64,000 bases of DNA from Coprobacillus cateniformis (GCF_009767585.1 NZ_WSNW01000001.1:771990-835989), one strand, 5' to 3'; positions 9,187 through 17,696 are shown, counted from the stretch's first letter. Notes: generated by a model not told the origin, from the sequence alone. Numbers and translations: made by a program.

Positions 9187-10631
9187 TAAAGTGCCTCCTT
9201 TGCCTTAGCGGGTAAAATTTCTGTATGTTGCCCTTTATATTCAATACTTTGTTTATCTTTATGAAGTTCTCTGGCAAGTATGGTCAGGACTTCTGGTGAA
9301 CAAAATCCTCCCTGGCAACCTCCCATTCCTGGTCGACAACGCTTCTTCACACCATCAATTGTTGTGGCACCAGCATAGCGATGAATGACATCAACAATTT
9401 CACCTTCACTAATCTTTTCACAACGACAAATTATTTTTCCAAAACGTGAATCTTTTTGTATCAACTGATTTTTTTCAGTTGGCGAAAGATGTTCTAAAAC
9501 AATATCAGGTCGACGTTTTTGATAATGGTCTTTCTTTATCATTTGAAATCTTTTTGCTACAAATGTGTCTTTCACATATTTAGCAATTGCAGGCGATGCT
9601 GTTAAGCCTGGTGATTCTATACAAGAAACATGAATAAAATTTTTATAATGAGAATCTTCTTCAATCACAAAATCCCCTGTATTTCCTGTTGGTCGAAGAC
9701 CTGAAAATGTTCTAATGATTTTTTGAAAGGGAATATCTTTCACTGTTTTTACAACATTCTTTTTCACTTCATCTAAAGCATGAGTTGTTGAAACATCATC
9801 TTTATCAGATATAGGTTCGCTGTTAGGACCCAGTAAGACATTCCCATGAATTGTAGGAACAACCAAAACACCTTTTCCTTTTGAAGAGGGAGTTGGATAA
9901 ATAATATGATTCACAATTGGTTCAGTTAATTTTCCAAGAATATAATATTCACCTCTTCGAGGTGTGATGTGATAATGTGTATTTTCGAGATAACTTGCAA
10001 TCGTATCTGCATAGACACCAGCAGCATTCATCACCATTTTTGCATCAATAGAACCTTTATTTGTAAAAATCCGATATCCCTCATTAATTTCTTTAATTCC
10101 TTTGACTTCATGATTTAAGAAAAGTTCAACGCCATTTTCCATTGCTTCTTCTATAGCTGCAATCGTGACTTTCCAAGGTGTAATAATTCCTGTTGTTGGA
10201 AGTGATAAAGCTTCTATAACAGTATCTCCAATATGTGGTTCTTCTGATATAATCTGTTGTCGATTCAATCTTGTATAAGGAATTTTCCTTTCTATCGCTT
10301 GCTTTTCAAGTCGGTCTAAAGTTTGTGATTCCTCATCACTTGTTGAAACAACAAAGGCACCAATTTGTTGATAGTCAACTTGTAATTCATTACATAAATC
10401 TGGAAACATACGATTTCCTTCTAAATTAAATCTTGCCTTTAAAGTTCCAGGTTTCGGATCATGACCTGAATGAATAATAGCACTATTTGCCCCAGTAGAC
10501 TCCAAAGCAACATCATTATTCTTTTCTAAAACAGCAACATCCAATTGATACTTTGACAATTCATGAGCGATTAAACTTCCTGTAATTCCACATCCAATAA
10601 TCACAATATCTTTCACTTTAATCCTCCTCAA
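9186..10631 (-). CDS. Glycerol-3-phosphate dehydrogenase-like FAD protein with C-terminal BFD-like [2Fe-2S] domain
   Basis: This 481-residue protein has a DAO-type FAD domain (IVIIGCGITGSLIAHELSK) and a C-terminal BFD-like cluster domain with the Cys pattern IICRCEK, KKRCRPGMGGCQGGFC. This is the arrangement of anaerobic GlpA and of related two-part dehydrogenases. The gene overlaps the end of glpK by 14 bases and abuts the next flavoprotein, so the four genes are one operon that phosphorylates glycerol and then oxidises glycerol-3-phosphate to dihydroxyacetone phosphate. An internal GTG at codon 6 (VKDIVIIG) is an alternative start. Substrate assignment depends on the glpK context. Confidence 0.82.
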   Translation of the reverse strand: MRRIKVKDIVIIGCGITGSLIAHELSKYQLDVAVLEKNNDVALESTGANSAIIHSGHDPKPGTLKARFNLEGNRMFPDLCNELQVDYQQIGAFVVSTSDEESQTLDRLEKQAIERKIPYTRLNRQQIISEEPHIGDTVIEALSLPTTGIITPWKVTIAAIEEAMENGVELFLNHEVKGIKEINEGYRIFTNKGSIDAKMVMNAAGVYADTIASYLENTHYHITPRRGEYYILGKLTEPIVNHIIYPTPSSKGKGVLVVPTIHGNVLLGPNSEPISDKDDVSTTHALDEVKKNVVKTVKDIPFQKIIRTFSGLRPTGNTGDFVIEEDSHYKNFIHVSCIESPGLTASPAIAKYVKDTFVAKRFQMIKKDHYQKRRPDIVLEHLSPTEKNQLIQKDSRFGKIICRCEKISEGEIVDVIHRYAGATTIDGVKKRCRPGMGGCQGGFCSPEVLTILARELHKDKQSIEYKGQHTEILPAKAKEAL

Positions 10632-12105
10632 AAGCTTGACAGCTTTTTACTGCTTTTTGCCAACGCTGATACATATGATGAGATAATTGTTTATCTATTT
10701 TTGGTTGATAGGTTGCTAGGACATCTGCTTGAAAATCATTCATTGTCCAATAGCCAACAGCAAGCCCTGCTAGATGAGCTGCTCCTAAAGCTGTTGTCTC
10801 ATTCACTTTTAAACGTGTTACTGGAATTTGTAAAATATCACTTTGGCATTGTAAAAGGAATTTATTCTCAGTTGCACCACCATCTACAAAAAGTTCCTTA
10901 ATTTTTATATTTGTATCCTGTTGCATAGCTAATACCAAATCTTTACTTTGATAGCACATTGCTTCTAGGGCTGCTCTTGCTAAATGTTCTTTGGTTGTCC
11001 CACGTGTAATTCCAACAATAGAACCACGGGCCTGATCATCCCAGTAGGGAGCTCCTAACCCAGTAAAAGCAGGAACAATCACAACACCATCACTATCTTT
11101 AACTGAAAAAGCCATTGCTTCTGTTTCACTTGCTTTGTGTATAATGTGAAGGCCGTCACGTAACCACTGAATTAAACTTCCTGAGACAAAAATACTTCCT
11201 TCAAGCGCATATTTTGTTTCGCCATTTAACTTCCAAGCGATTGTTGTTAATAAGCCATGATTTGATTGAACAGCATGCTCTCCTGTATTCATCAACAAGA
11301 ACCCACCTGTTCCATATGTGTTTTTCATTTTCCCTTTTTCAAAACAATTCTGACCAAATAAGGCAGCTTGCTGATCACCTATCATTGCAGCAATAGGAAC
11401 TTCATGATTATAAAAATGATAAGGAGCTGTACAACAATAAACTTCACTTGAAGACACAACCTCTGGCAACATACTATCTGGAATACCAAACAACTCTAAC
11501 AGTTCTTGATCCCAGCATTGTTCATAAATATTATAGAGCAATGTCCTTGAAGCATTCGTAACATCAGTAATATGACGTTTTCCACCACTGAGTTTATAGA
11601 CAAGCCATGAATCAATCGTTCCAAACATCAATTCACCATTGAGTGCTTTGTCTTTCACTCCTGGTACATTTTCGAATATCCATACAAGCTTTGTAGCAGA
11701 AAAGTAAGGATCTAAAAGCAATCCTGTCTTTTTACGGATAATGTCTTCTCGTCCAGCATCTTTTAAGCGTTGACAAATTTCATCACTTTGACGAGATTGC
11801 CAAACAATCGCATGATAAACAGGAATGCCTGTATTGCGATCCCAAACAACGGTTGTTTCTCTTTGATTTGTAATCCCTATTCCTGCAACCTGCTCAGGTT
11901 TAATTCCTGACATTTGAATCGTCTCTGTCATCACCGCTAATGTTGATAACCAGATTTCATTGGCATCATGTTCTACCCAGCCTGGATGAGGAAAAAACTG
12001 TTGAAATTCTCTTTGGGAAGACATCACAACTTCAGAGTTATGGTTATATAAAATTGTTCTGGTACTCGTTGTTCCTTGGTCAATTGCAAGGATATATTTT
12101 TCCAT
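10618..12105 (-). CDS. glpK: Glycerol kinase
   Basis: This 495-residue FGGY kinase makes glycerol-3-phosphate from glycerol and ATP. It has the phosphate-binding motif DQGTTSTR, FPHPGWVEHDANEIW, MIGDQQAALFGQ and the ATP-site motif KNTYGTGGFLLMNTGE. The conserved His of PYHFYNHEVPI matches the residue phosphorylated by HPr in Gram-positive GlpK, so PTS control of activity is likely. The reading frame is open to a GTG at 12114, but the ATG at 12105 has AGGTGG at five bases and gives the usual N terminus (MEKYILAIDQGTT). It is the first gene of a four-gene operon. Confidence 0.95.
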   Translation of the reverse strand: MEKYILAIDQGTTSTRTILYNHNSEVVMSSQREFQQFFPHPGWVEHDANEIWLSTLAVMTETIQMSGIKPEQVAGIGITNQRETTVVWDRNTGIPVYHAIVWQSRQSDEICQRLKDAGREDIIRKKTGLLLDPYFSATKLVWIFENVPGVKDKALNGELMFGTIDSWLVYKLSGGKRHITDVTNASRTLLYNIYEQCWDQELLELFGIPDSMLPEVVSSSEVYCCTAPYHFYNHEVPIAAMIGDQQAALFGQNCFEKGKMKNTYGTGGFLLMNTGEHAVQSNHGLLTTIAWKLNGETKYALEGSIFVSGSLIQWLRDGLHIIHKASETEAMAFSVKDSDGVVIVPAFTGLGAPYWDDQARGSIVGITRGTTKEHLARAALEAMCYQSKDLVLAMQQDTNIKIKELFVDGGATENKFLLQCQSDILQIPVTRLKVNETTALGAAHLAGLAVGYWTMNDFQADVLATYQPKIDKQLSHHMYQRWQKAVKSCQAFEED

Positions 12106-12167
12106 ATATTCCACCTACCTTAATTTAATTAAATCACAATTTCTTACCTGAAACAATCAAAAGACAT

Positions 12168-12197
12168 ATTCTATCCAAAGAAAAATACGTATGTAAA
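12168..12197 (-). promoter_or_regulatory. Probable promoter of the glpK operon
   Basis: On the minus strand TTTACA and TAGAAT are separated by 18 bases, 63 bases upstream of the glpK ATG. The boxes are near consensus. No experimental support; the alternative is read-through from the GH4 gene upstream. Confidence 0.5.
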
Positions 12198-12217
12198 ATT
12201 TCTTAGGTAATAGTCTA

Positions 12218-12250
12218 AAGACCAAACACTTTATAACATGTTTGGTCTTT
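12218..12250 (-). terminator. Inverted repeat after the GH4 gene, probable terminator
   Basis: An 11-bp perfect stem (AAGACCAAACA with TGTTTGGTCTT) lies about 80 bases after the GH4 stop. The T tail on the minus strand is short (TCTTTAG). The plus side is richer in T (TTTTCTATCTT), so the direction is less certain than the hairpin itself. Confidence 0.55.
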
Positions 12251-12327
12251 TCTATCTTATTACTCATTGATGAGATTATGTCTGTATTATTCATATTGGG
12301 AGGTCATATATACAAACATATCATATA

Positions 12328-13662
12328 TTATTTATTATAGAACTTCGGATTCCAATAGTCTTTATTCAATTCTAAAAACTCATCTAATATTTCTTTACCT
12401 TTACGATAAGAAGGAACCGTTTTGTTTAATAAGATGGCTTGTAATGCTTTTTCCTGCGATCCTTCTAAACATGCTTCAACAGCAAGTTTTTCATAACCTT
12501 TTTGTGCTTCCATTAATGATTTATGAAATTGAGGAATATAACCCACTGCAACTGGTTCAATTCCTGCTGCACCAACATAACACGGAACTTCTACAACCGC
12601 ATCATGATTAAAGTTTCCAATCGCACCATTGTTCATAACATTTACGATAAACCTTTCTTTCTTGTCGTTAATAATAGAACTTGCTAAATTCACAATATAA
12701 TTTCCATGAACTCCTGCGACTAAATAAGAATCTTTAGCACTCTTATTTTCAATAACTCTACGACATTCTTGATACACTGTTATTTCTCTACCAGCTAAAA
12801 CTGAATCTGCTCTCGTAAATTCATGATCAAATTGTTCTAACATTTCATCATGGAAATAATAGTATTGTAAATAACATAGTGGTAGAAAGTCAGGATATGC
12901 TTTAAACCCTTTAATAACATTATTAAATGTTTTAAACCAATAATCATCTAATTTTCCTTCATCCTGAACTGCATTAAAACCTGTCATTTTACCACTCACA
13001 ACATCTTCTCTTAATTGTGGTAGTAAATCCTTACCTTCTTTATTATAAACATTTGTAAACCAACCAAAATGGTTAAGTCCAAAATATTTAAAAGTTAAAT
13101 CTTTTTCATCATATCCAAAGTACTCAGCAACTTGTTCTTGTTGTGAAATAGGCATATCACAAATACACAACATCTTTGCTTGTGGATAAGTTCTATAAAC
13201 AGCCTCTGATACCATTGCCTCTGGATTTGAGTAGTTTAATAACCATGCTTGAGGACAAACTTCTAAAGCTGTTTTCACTATTTCTAAAATAGCAGGAATT
13301 GTTCTTAAAGCAAAAGCGAATCCCCCTAACCCACAAGTTTCTTGACCAATAAGTCCATGTTTATAACAAGTATGTTCATCAATAGCTCTTTGTTCATTTC
13401 GCCCAGGTCTAATTTGAATAAATACATAATCTGCTTCACTCAAAGCTTCTTTTAAATCGGTAGTCCAGCTTGTCTTAATATCATTTCTTCTTTCTGACAT
13501 ATAAATTTTACTAAACTCACCCATATGATAAACTCTTTCATAATCAATATCATGTAAACAAAGTTCTGTTAATTGTATTTCATCTGCTTTTTCTACAAGT
13601 GAACCAATAATTCCAGGAGTATGTGTTGAACCAGCTCCAATAATAACAAATTTATTTCCCAT
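12328..13662 (-). CDS. Glycoside hydrolase family 4 enzyme (6-phospho-glycosidase)
   Basis: This 444-residue GH4 enzyme would split a phosphorylated disaccharide brought in by the PTS, by the NAD- and metal-dependent oxidation-elimination mechanism of the family. The N-terminal Rossmann motif is KFVIIGAGSTHTPG. Other family motifs are IRPGRNEQRAIDE, NYSNPEAMVSEA, CICDMP (metal Cys) and YFGLNHFGW (metal His). The sequence looks closest to the GlvA/6-phospho-alpha-glucosidase and ChbF branches. It follows the PTS IIBC gene by 10 bases and ends the operon. With the ChbG-like deacetylase in the same operon, a chitobiose-like or other N-acetylated substrate is plausible but not proven. Confidence 0.88.
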   Translation of the reverse strand: MGNKFVIIGAGSTHTPGIIGSLVEKADEIQLTELCLHDIDYERVYHMGEFSKIYMSERRNDIKTSWTTDLKEALSEADYVFIQIRPGRNEQRAIDEHTCYKHGLIGQETCGLGGFAFALRTIPAILEIVKTALEVCPQAWLLNYSNPEAMVSEAVYRTYPQAKMLCICDMPISQQEQVAEYFGYDEKDLTFKYFGLNHFGWFTNVYNKEGKDLLPQLREDVVSGKMTGFNAVQDEGKLDDYWFKTFNNVIKGFKAYPDFLPLCYLQYYYFHDEMLEQFDHEFTRADSVLAGREITVYQECRRVIENKSAKDSYLVAGVHGNYIVNLASSIINDKKERFIVNVMNNGAIGNFNHDAVVEVPCYVGAAGIEPVAVGYIPQFHKSLMEAQKGYEKLAVEACLEGSQEKALQAILLNKTVPSYRKGKEILDEFLELNKDYWNPKFYNK

Positions 13663-13672
13663 CTTTTATCTC

Positions 13673-15094
13673 CTATTCATCTAACATTGCTTTAAATTCT
13701 TTAGCAACTTTATTAACTTCAGTACCAATAATAATCTGAACAGATGTATCACTAAATCTGATGACACCTTTAGCACCTGTTTTTTTAATATTCTCTTCAT
13801 TGACTAGAGAACCATCTTTTAACTCTAAACGTAAACGGGTTACACAGTTCTCTACTTCTTCCACATTTTCTTTACCACCAACATTTTGAAGTATCTTTTT
13901 TGCCATATACTGATAATTTGTATGTTCAAGTTTTATATTCATTTCATCAGCTGAAACTTCATCTTCCTGAAATTCAAGTTCATCTTCTCTACCTGGTGTC
14001 TTCAAATCACCTTTTTCAATCATAAATTTGAAGCCAAAATAATAAATAAAGAAGAAAACAATTCCGACTGGTATAATAATCCAAGCATTCGTTCCCATAT
14101 TAAAGTTTAATACAAAATCAATCACACAGAAATTAATTGACATTCCTAAATGAACATCTAATAAGTAAAGAATTGCTCCTGCTGCCCCTGTAAGCACTGC
14201 ATGAAAAGCATACAAACGAGGTGCAACAAACATAAATGAGAATTCAACAGGCTCTGTAATACCAGCTACAAAAGTTGTCAAAGCTCCTGAAGTCATTAAT
14301 GATTTCGTTTTTGCTTTATTTTTTTCTTTAGCAGTTTTATAAATTGCTGCACAAGCACCTGGTAAACCAAACATCATTGGGATAAAGAACATTGCTAAGA
14401 ATAACCCTGCAGTTGGATCACCAGCTAGGAATCTTGGAATTTCACCTTTAACAACTTCTCCACTTGCAGTGACAAATGTACCTAACTCATAGTAAATATA
14501 AGTGTTAACAACATGATGTAATCCGACTGGAATCAATAAACGATTTGTTAAACCAAAGACAAATATTCCAAGAGCACCTGCTCCTGCAATCCATAATCCA
14601 AAGCTATTGAGTCCTGCCTGACAAGGCACCCAAATATAACTAAATGCGATTCCCAGTGGAATCATTGCGATTGGTGCTAATGTGACAACAAATTTATCAC
14701 CTGTAAAGAATGAGAACATTTGTGGTGTTTTCCATTCTCGACTATAGTTATAAATAATTGCTGTTACAGTTCCTACAACAATTCCGGCAAAGACCCCCAT
14801 ACTAATTGTTTCATTCATGGCTGTTAAAACAGCTTTGAATACTGATAATGAGATTACTGCTCCTAAGATTGGTGTTGTTTTATCCTTTGTTTTCGCATAA
14901 GCAATAACTGCACCAATTGCAAATAAGACATCCATCATTCCAAAAACAACCCATGAAGCTGTTTCAAGAATAGGTAAGTTAAGTAAATCTGGAGCACTTA
15001 AACGTGCTAATAATCCTGCCGCAGGTGTTGCAGCAATTGGAATGAGCATTGCTTTACCTAACTTTGATAACTGTTTTAAAATTTTATTCATCAT
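13673..15094 (-). CDS. PTS system glucose/maltose-family EIICB component
   Basis: This 473-residue permease has an N-terminal IIC domain (about 1-375) with AMLIPIAATPAAGLLARL and a loop motif GLTNRLLIPVGLHHVVN, followed by a IIB domain (about 405-473) with the phospho-Cys in ENCVTRLRLEL. A IIA domain is absent and is supplied by the separate gene at 16948-17418. The ATG at 15094 overlaps the TGA of the deacetylase gene (ATGA) and has AGGAGAGAGG upstream, so the 12 extra codons of the open frame are not used. It imports and phosphorylates the operon's sugar; the glucose/maltose/arbutin-type IIC does not fix the substrate. Confidence 0.9.
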   Translation of the reverse strand: MMNKILKQLSKLGKAMLIPIAATPAAGLLARLSAPDLLNLPILETASWVVFGMMDVLFAIGAVIAYAKTKDKTTPILGAVISLSVFKAVLTAMNETISMGVFAGIVVGTVTAIIYNYSREWKTPQMFSFFTGDKFVVTLAPIAMIPLGIAFSYIWVPCQAGLNSFGLWIAGAGALGIFVFGLTNRLLIPVGLHHVVNTYIYYELGTFVTASGEVVKGEIPRFLAGDPTAGLFLAMFFIPMMFGLPGACAAIYKTAKEKNKAKTKSLMTSGALTTFVAGITEPVEFSFMFVAPRLYAFHAVLTGAAGAILYLLDVHLGMSINFCVIDFVLNFNMGTNAWIIIPVGIVFFFIYYFGFKFMIEKGDLKTPGREDELEFQEDEVSADEMNIKLEHTNYQYMAKKILQNVGGKENVEEVENCVTRLRLELKDGSLVNEENIKKTGAKGVIRFSDTSVQIIIGTEVNKVAKEFKAMLDE

Positions 15095-15888
15095 TTTCCT
15101 CTCTCCTTTTCTATATCTTGATAAGTACATAATTCAAAATGTTCTTTTACATACTTTGTCAATTCATTATTTTTTATTGCTTCACATTCTATAATTCTTG
15201 GATAAGCAAAACTTGATTCTGTCACAATTTTATAATCTAAATAAGCAGGATGCCACATCACCTCTATAACCCTAGCATCTCCAACCTGTTCTAATAAACA
15301 ACACATTTCTTTAGCCAAAGCAATACCCTGTTCTTTACAATTTAAAATCTCTTCTTTATTGGTTGACCATGGATCAATTAAAACATCATTACATTTGATA
15401 TCATCTTGTTTCAATACAAAAGGGTCTCCAAATGAATTACGAACTGGTAATCCATATTCTTTAGATAGTCTTTTGACTATATCAGGATTATTTTTAAATG
15501 TATGAATATGGTGATGTGAATCTAAATGTGTTGGAACAATTCCATTGGCATAGACCTTCTCAATTTGAGTTTTCCATTCTTTATACACTTCCTCTTCATC
15601 AACAGATGTTGTTTCATCATTGTAAAAAGATAACTTTTTAAAATAACCTTTTTCATCAACAAGTGTTTGATGGCCTTCCATAACAGGCTTTCCACATGTT
15701 AGTGTCAAATGAATACCAATTCCTAAACCTGGATTTTGTTTTGCTAAAGCGACTGCATGTTGAAATCCTGGCATTCCTGGCATTAACGTTGTAGACGTTA
15801 AAATCCCATCTAAATAGCTATCAATAATTCCATAATTAATAGCATGAGAATAACCAAAATCATCTGCGTTATTAATTAATTTTCTCAT
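15091..15888 (-). CDS. ChbG/YdjC-family carbohydrate deacetylase of the PTS operon
   Basis: This 265-residue protein starts MRKLINNADDFGYSHAIN. The metal-binding Asp pair is followed by GIHLTLTCGKPV, the canonical DSHHHIHTF signature, and a C-terminal MWHPAYLD His motif. All the known metal and catalytic positions of the family appear intact. The ATG at 15888 follows GAGAGGAGAG; the upstream extension of the open frame runs into the terminator hairpin. In E. coli, chbG deacetylates chitobiose-6-phosphate before a GH4 enzyme (ChbF) cleaves it. The same pair here, with PTS genes, suggests a similar route with a different permease family. It is preceded by the third RAT/terminator switch. Confidence 0.88.
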   Translation of the reverse strand: MRKLINNADDFGYSHAINYGIIDSYLDGILTSTTLMPGMPGFQHAVALAKQNPGLGIGIHLTLTCGKPVMEGHQTLVDEKGYFKKLSFYNDETTSVDEEEVYKEWKTQIEKVYANGIVPTHLDSHHHIHTFKNNPDIVKRLSKEYGLPVRNSFGDPFVLKQDDIKCNDVLIDPWSTNKEEILNCKEQGIALAKEMCCLLEQVGDARVIEVMWHPAYLDYKIVTESSFAYPRIIECEAIKNNELTKYVKEHFELCTYQDIEKERGK

Positions 15889-15908
15889 TTTTTCTCTCCT
15901 CTCTCTAA

Positions 15909-15958
15909 ACAAAAAACCCAAAATATAAAATACGTATGTATCTTATATTCTAGGTTTT
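15909..15958 (-). terminator. Terminator controlled by RAT 3
   Basis: On the minus strand a long imperfect stem runs from AAAACCTAGAATATAAGATAC to its complement ending in GGGTTTT. The loop is four bases and TTTTTT follows. The start of the stem overlaps the end of the RAT element, as in LicT/BglG-type attenuators, so only one structure can form. Confidence 0.9.
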
Positions 15959-15982
15959 GCCTGCTTTATCAGTTACAATCCT
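15952..15982 (-). promoter_or_regulatory. RAT 3: ribonucleic antiterminator upstream of the deacetylase gene
   Basis: The minus strand reads GGATTGTAACTGATAAAGCA then GGCAAAACCT, matching the LicT/SacY/BglG RAT consensus, including the paired AACTG and AGGCAAAACC blocks. It overlaps the stop codon of the antiterminator gene. Binding of the dephospho-CAT domain should block the adjoining terminator. Confidence 0.92.
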
Positions 15983-16811
15983 ATTGACCTAATATTTGGG
16001 TCATATGTATCATCAGATATACAATTTCAGCTTGATCCACATCATAATCAAGTTCATTCTTAATATATCTCACAATCTTTTTCTCACATTGTACAAGTTG
16101 GGGATTGTTTTTAATTAATAATAAATAAATCCCTTCATTCGTATAACTATCATGTACTTCACCATTTCTAATTCTTCCTATAAAAAACCGAAGATGAGTA
16201 ATAAGTCTCATATAATTAAGAGAACTTTTATCTAATGTTATATGAAAACTATTCTCTATAATTTTAACAATATCTATAACCATCTGAACCAATTCCATTG
16301 ATTTTGTTGCTTTTTCATCCTCAGTTTCTGTAACAAAATAAACTGCAAAATAACCAGCTTCATCAATAGAGAGTTTGACATCTAATTGTTGTTCAATATA
16401 ATCAATAATCCATAAACTAAATTCAAACTCTTCTTTCCAAATTGTTTTAATCTCCATCAAAGTGAGATTAGGAAGTGAGATATTCTGTTTCGCTCTTTCT
16501 ATTGCTGCAGCTAAGTGATCAGTAAATTGAATAAAGAAAGCTAAACTGATTTTCTTTCCAAATCTCTGCTTTGCTTGTCTAAGAATTTGATCAGATAAAC
16601 TAAAATATTCAGTAGGCACTCTTGCTAAAAGTTGATTTATTTTCTTCTTTTTATCATCTTCCAAATAAAATTGTTGTGTAATTCTTGCTTTATCTATCTG
16701 ATCACCAATCTTCTTTTTATAACCAACTCCTGCACCAGTGACAATCATCTCTTCACCTTTTAAATTACAGCAGCTTACAACATTATTGTTGTATATTTTC
16801 AAAATTTTCAT
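15981..16811 (-). CDS. LicT/BglG-family transcription antiterminator (CAT-PRD-PRD)
   Basis: This 276-residue RNA-binding protein begins MKILKIYNNNVVSCCNLKGEEMIVTG, the CAT domain of BglG/SacY/LicT proteins. PRD1 (about 65-170) includes the region LAAAIERAKQ, and PRD2 (about 175-276) includes MRLITHLRFFIGRI and a late YLMIHMTQIL. Phosphorylation of PRD histidines by PTS proteins is the known switch. The ATG at 16811 has GGAGGGC; the upstream 14 codons of the open frame lie in the terminator. Its gene lies between two RAT sites and its own expression is also behind one, giving autoregulation. Confidence 0.93.
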   Translation of the reverse strand: MKILKIYNNNVVSCCNLKGEEMIVTGAGVGYKKKIGDQIDKARITQQFYLEDDKKKKINQLLARVPTEYFSLSDQILRQAKQRFGKKISLAFFIQFTDHLAAAIERAKQNISLPNLTLMEIKTIWKEEFEFSLWIIDYIEQQLDVKLSIDEAGYFAVYFVTETEDEKATKSMELVQMVIDIVKIIENSFHITLDKSSLNYMRLITHLRFFIGRIRNGEVHDSYTNEGIYLLLIKNNPQLVQCEKKIVRYIKNELDYDVDQAEIVYLMIHMTQILGQ

Positions 16812-16821
16812 AAGCCCTCCT

Positions 16822-16874
16822 AATAAAAGAACACCTATAAATAAACAAATCATATTGTTTATTCTATAGGTGTT
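16822..16874 (-). terminator. Terminator controlled by RAT 2
   Basis: On the minus strand AACACCTATAGAATAAACAA pairs with TTTGTTTATTTATAGGTGTT over nearly 20 bp with a short loop, followed by CTTTTATT. It overlaps the 3' part of RAT 2 and lies just before the antiterminator ribosome binding site. Confidence 0.88.
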
Positions 16875-16897
16875 GCCTGCCTTATCAGTTACAATCC
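16869..16897 (-). promoter_or_regulatory. RAT 2: ribonucleic antiterminator upstream of the LicT-type gene
   Basis: The minus strand reads GGATTGTAACTGATAAGGCA followed by GGCAACACC. It differs from RAT 3 at only a few positions, so the same antiterminator can be expected to bind both. Confidence 0.9.
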
Positions 16898-16947
16898 TAA
16901 TACTTTATTTAATCATATAATATGCCTTTTTTCTTGTCAACTTTTAT

Positions 16948-17418
16948 TTAGTACTTCATAATCGTTGTTTCACCAGCAAGACATTTTATCACATCAGTTA
17001 TGAGTTCTATTTTATAATCATCACTATTCAAAATAATAACTGGTGTTTCTAATGTATTGCCTTTGTTTTTAAAGAATTCAAAATCTGCTTCAATAATTGG
17101 TACTCCTTGTTTGACAACATCACCAACATTTGCTAAAACATGAAATCCTTCACCTTGGCTTAATGCAGTATCTAATCCTATATGAATAAGAATTTCTAAT
17201 CCATTATCTAGTTGCATACCAAAAGCATGCTTTGTTTCAGCAATTAAAGTGATTTTCCCATCTGCAGGAGCAACAAAAATATTTTCTACTGGATCAATTG
17301 CAACCCCTATTCCCATCATTCCAGATGCAAATACTTCATCTTTGACATCTGACAATTTCATCAGTTTGCCAGATACTGGAGCAACAATCTTCTTCTCTTT
17401 TTTAAATATATTAAACAT
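16948..17418 (-). CDS. PTS glucose-type EIIA component
   Basis: This 156-residue protein is a stand-alone Crr-like IIA. Motifs are KKIVAPVSGKLMKLSDV, GVAIDPVENIFVAPADGKI and the phosphorylation site EILIHIGLDTA. The ATG at 17418 has GGAGG six bases upstream; the 11 extra codons of the open frame overlap the terminator and are unlikely. It is the first gene of the operon and supplies phosphate to the IIB domain of the permease at 13673-15094. Glucose-type IIA proteins often also phosphorylate LicT-type PRDs, so it may report sugar flux to its neighbour. Confidence 0.92.
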   Translation of the reverse strand: MFNIFKKEKKIVAPVSGKLMKLSDVKDEVFASGMMGIGVAIDPVENIFVAPADGKITLIAETKHAFGMQLDNGLEILIHIGLDTALSQGEGFHVLANVGDVVKQGVPIIEADFEFFKNKGNTLETPVIILNSDDYKIELITDVIKCLAGETTIMKY

Positions 17419-17431
17419 AAACAACCTCCAA

Positions 17432-17472
17432 AATAAAATAAGACAAAGCACTCTATAAAAGAATACTTTGCC
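17432..17472 (-). terminator. Terminator controlled by RAT 1
   Basis: On the minus strand GGCAAAGTATTC pairs with GAGTGCTTTGTC (with G-U pairs) across a seven-base loop, followed by TTATTTTATTTT. It overlaps the RAT 1 element and ends just before the IIA ribosome binding site. Confidence 0.8.
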
Positions 17473-17492
17473 TAATTGAATAGTTACAAATC
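17463..17492 (-). promoter_or_regulatory. RAT 1: divergent ribonucleic antiterminator at the operon leader
   Basis: The minus strand reads GATTTGTAACTATTCAATTA then GGCAAAG. The AAC and AGGCAAA blocks match the RAT consensus, but the centre differs from RATs 2 and 3, so binding may be weaker. It begins within a few bases of the expected transcription start. Confidence 0.75.
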
Positions 17493-17506
17493 TTTTTTAC
17501 ACTTAT

Positions 17507-17535
17507 ATATTATCAAAGCGTTTACATAGTGTCAA
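17507..17535 (-). promoter_or_regulatory. Promoter of the IIA-licT-chbG-IIBC-GH4 operon
   Basis: On the minus strand TTGACA and TAATAT are separated by exactly 17 bases. The predicted start falls near 17,498, immediately before RAT 1. Confidence 0.88.
17513..17526 (-). promoter_or_regulatory. cre-like catabolite-repression site in the promoter spacer
   Basis: TGTAAACGCTTTGA matches the Gram-positive cre consensus (TGWNANCGNTNWCA) with one mismatch. It fills the spacer between the -35 and -10 boxes, where CcpA binding would block RNA polymerase. Confidence 0.75.
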
Positions 17536-17696
17536 TCTTTTTTTATCTTTTATAAACAAAAAGACTTTTTGGTACTGGTACAATTCACTTCCTTTAACAT
17601 ATCATATCACACATTCATGTTATTATTAATGAACATGAAAATTTTATATAATACCAACATTTAATACATATTTTATTCAATCATTTCAGACATATA

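Noticed and set aside
12267..12611. A 114-residue plus-strand open frame near the GH4 gene end.
   Set aside because: It is antisense to a convincing GH4 gene and shows no recognisable motif or binding site.
12182..15940. AAATACGTATGTA occurs both upstream of glpK and before the ChbG-like gene, suggesting a shared operator.
   Set aside because: One copy is inside the RAT 3 terminator loop, and the other overlaps the glpK -35 box. The match is explained by those roles and AT-rich composition.
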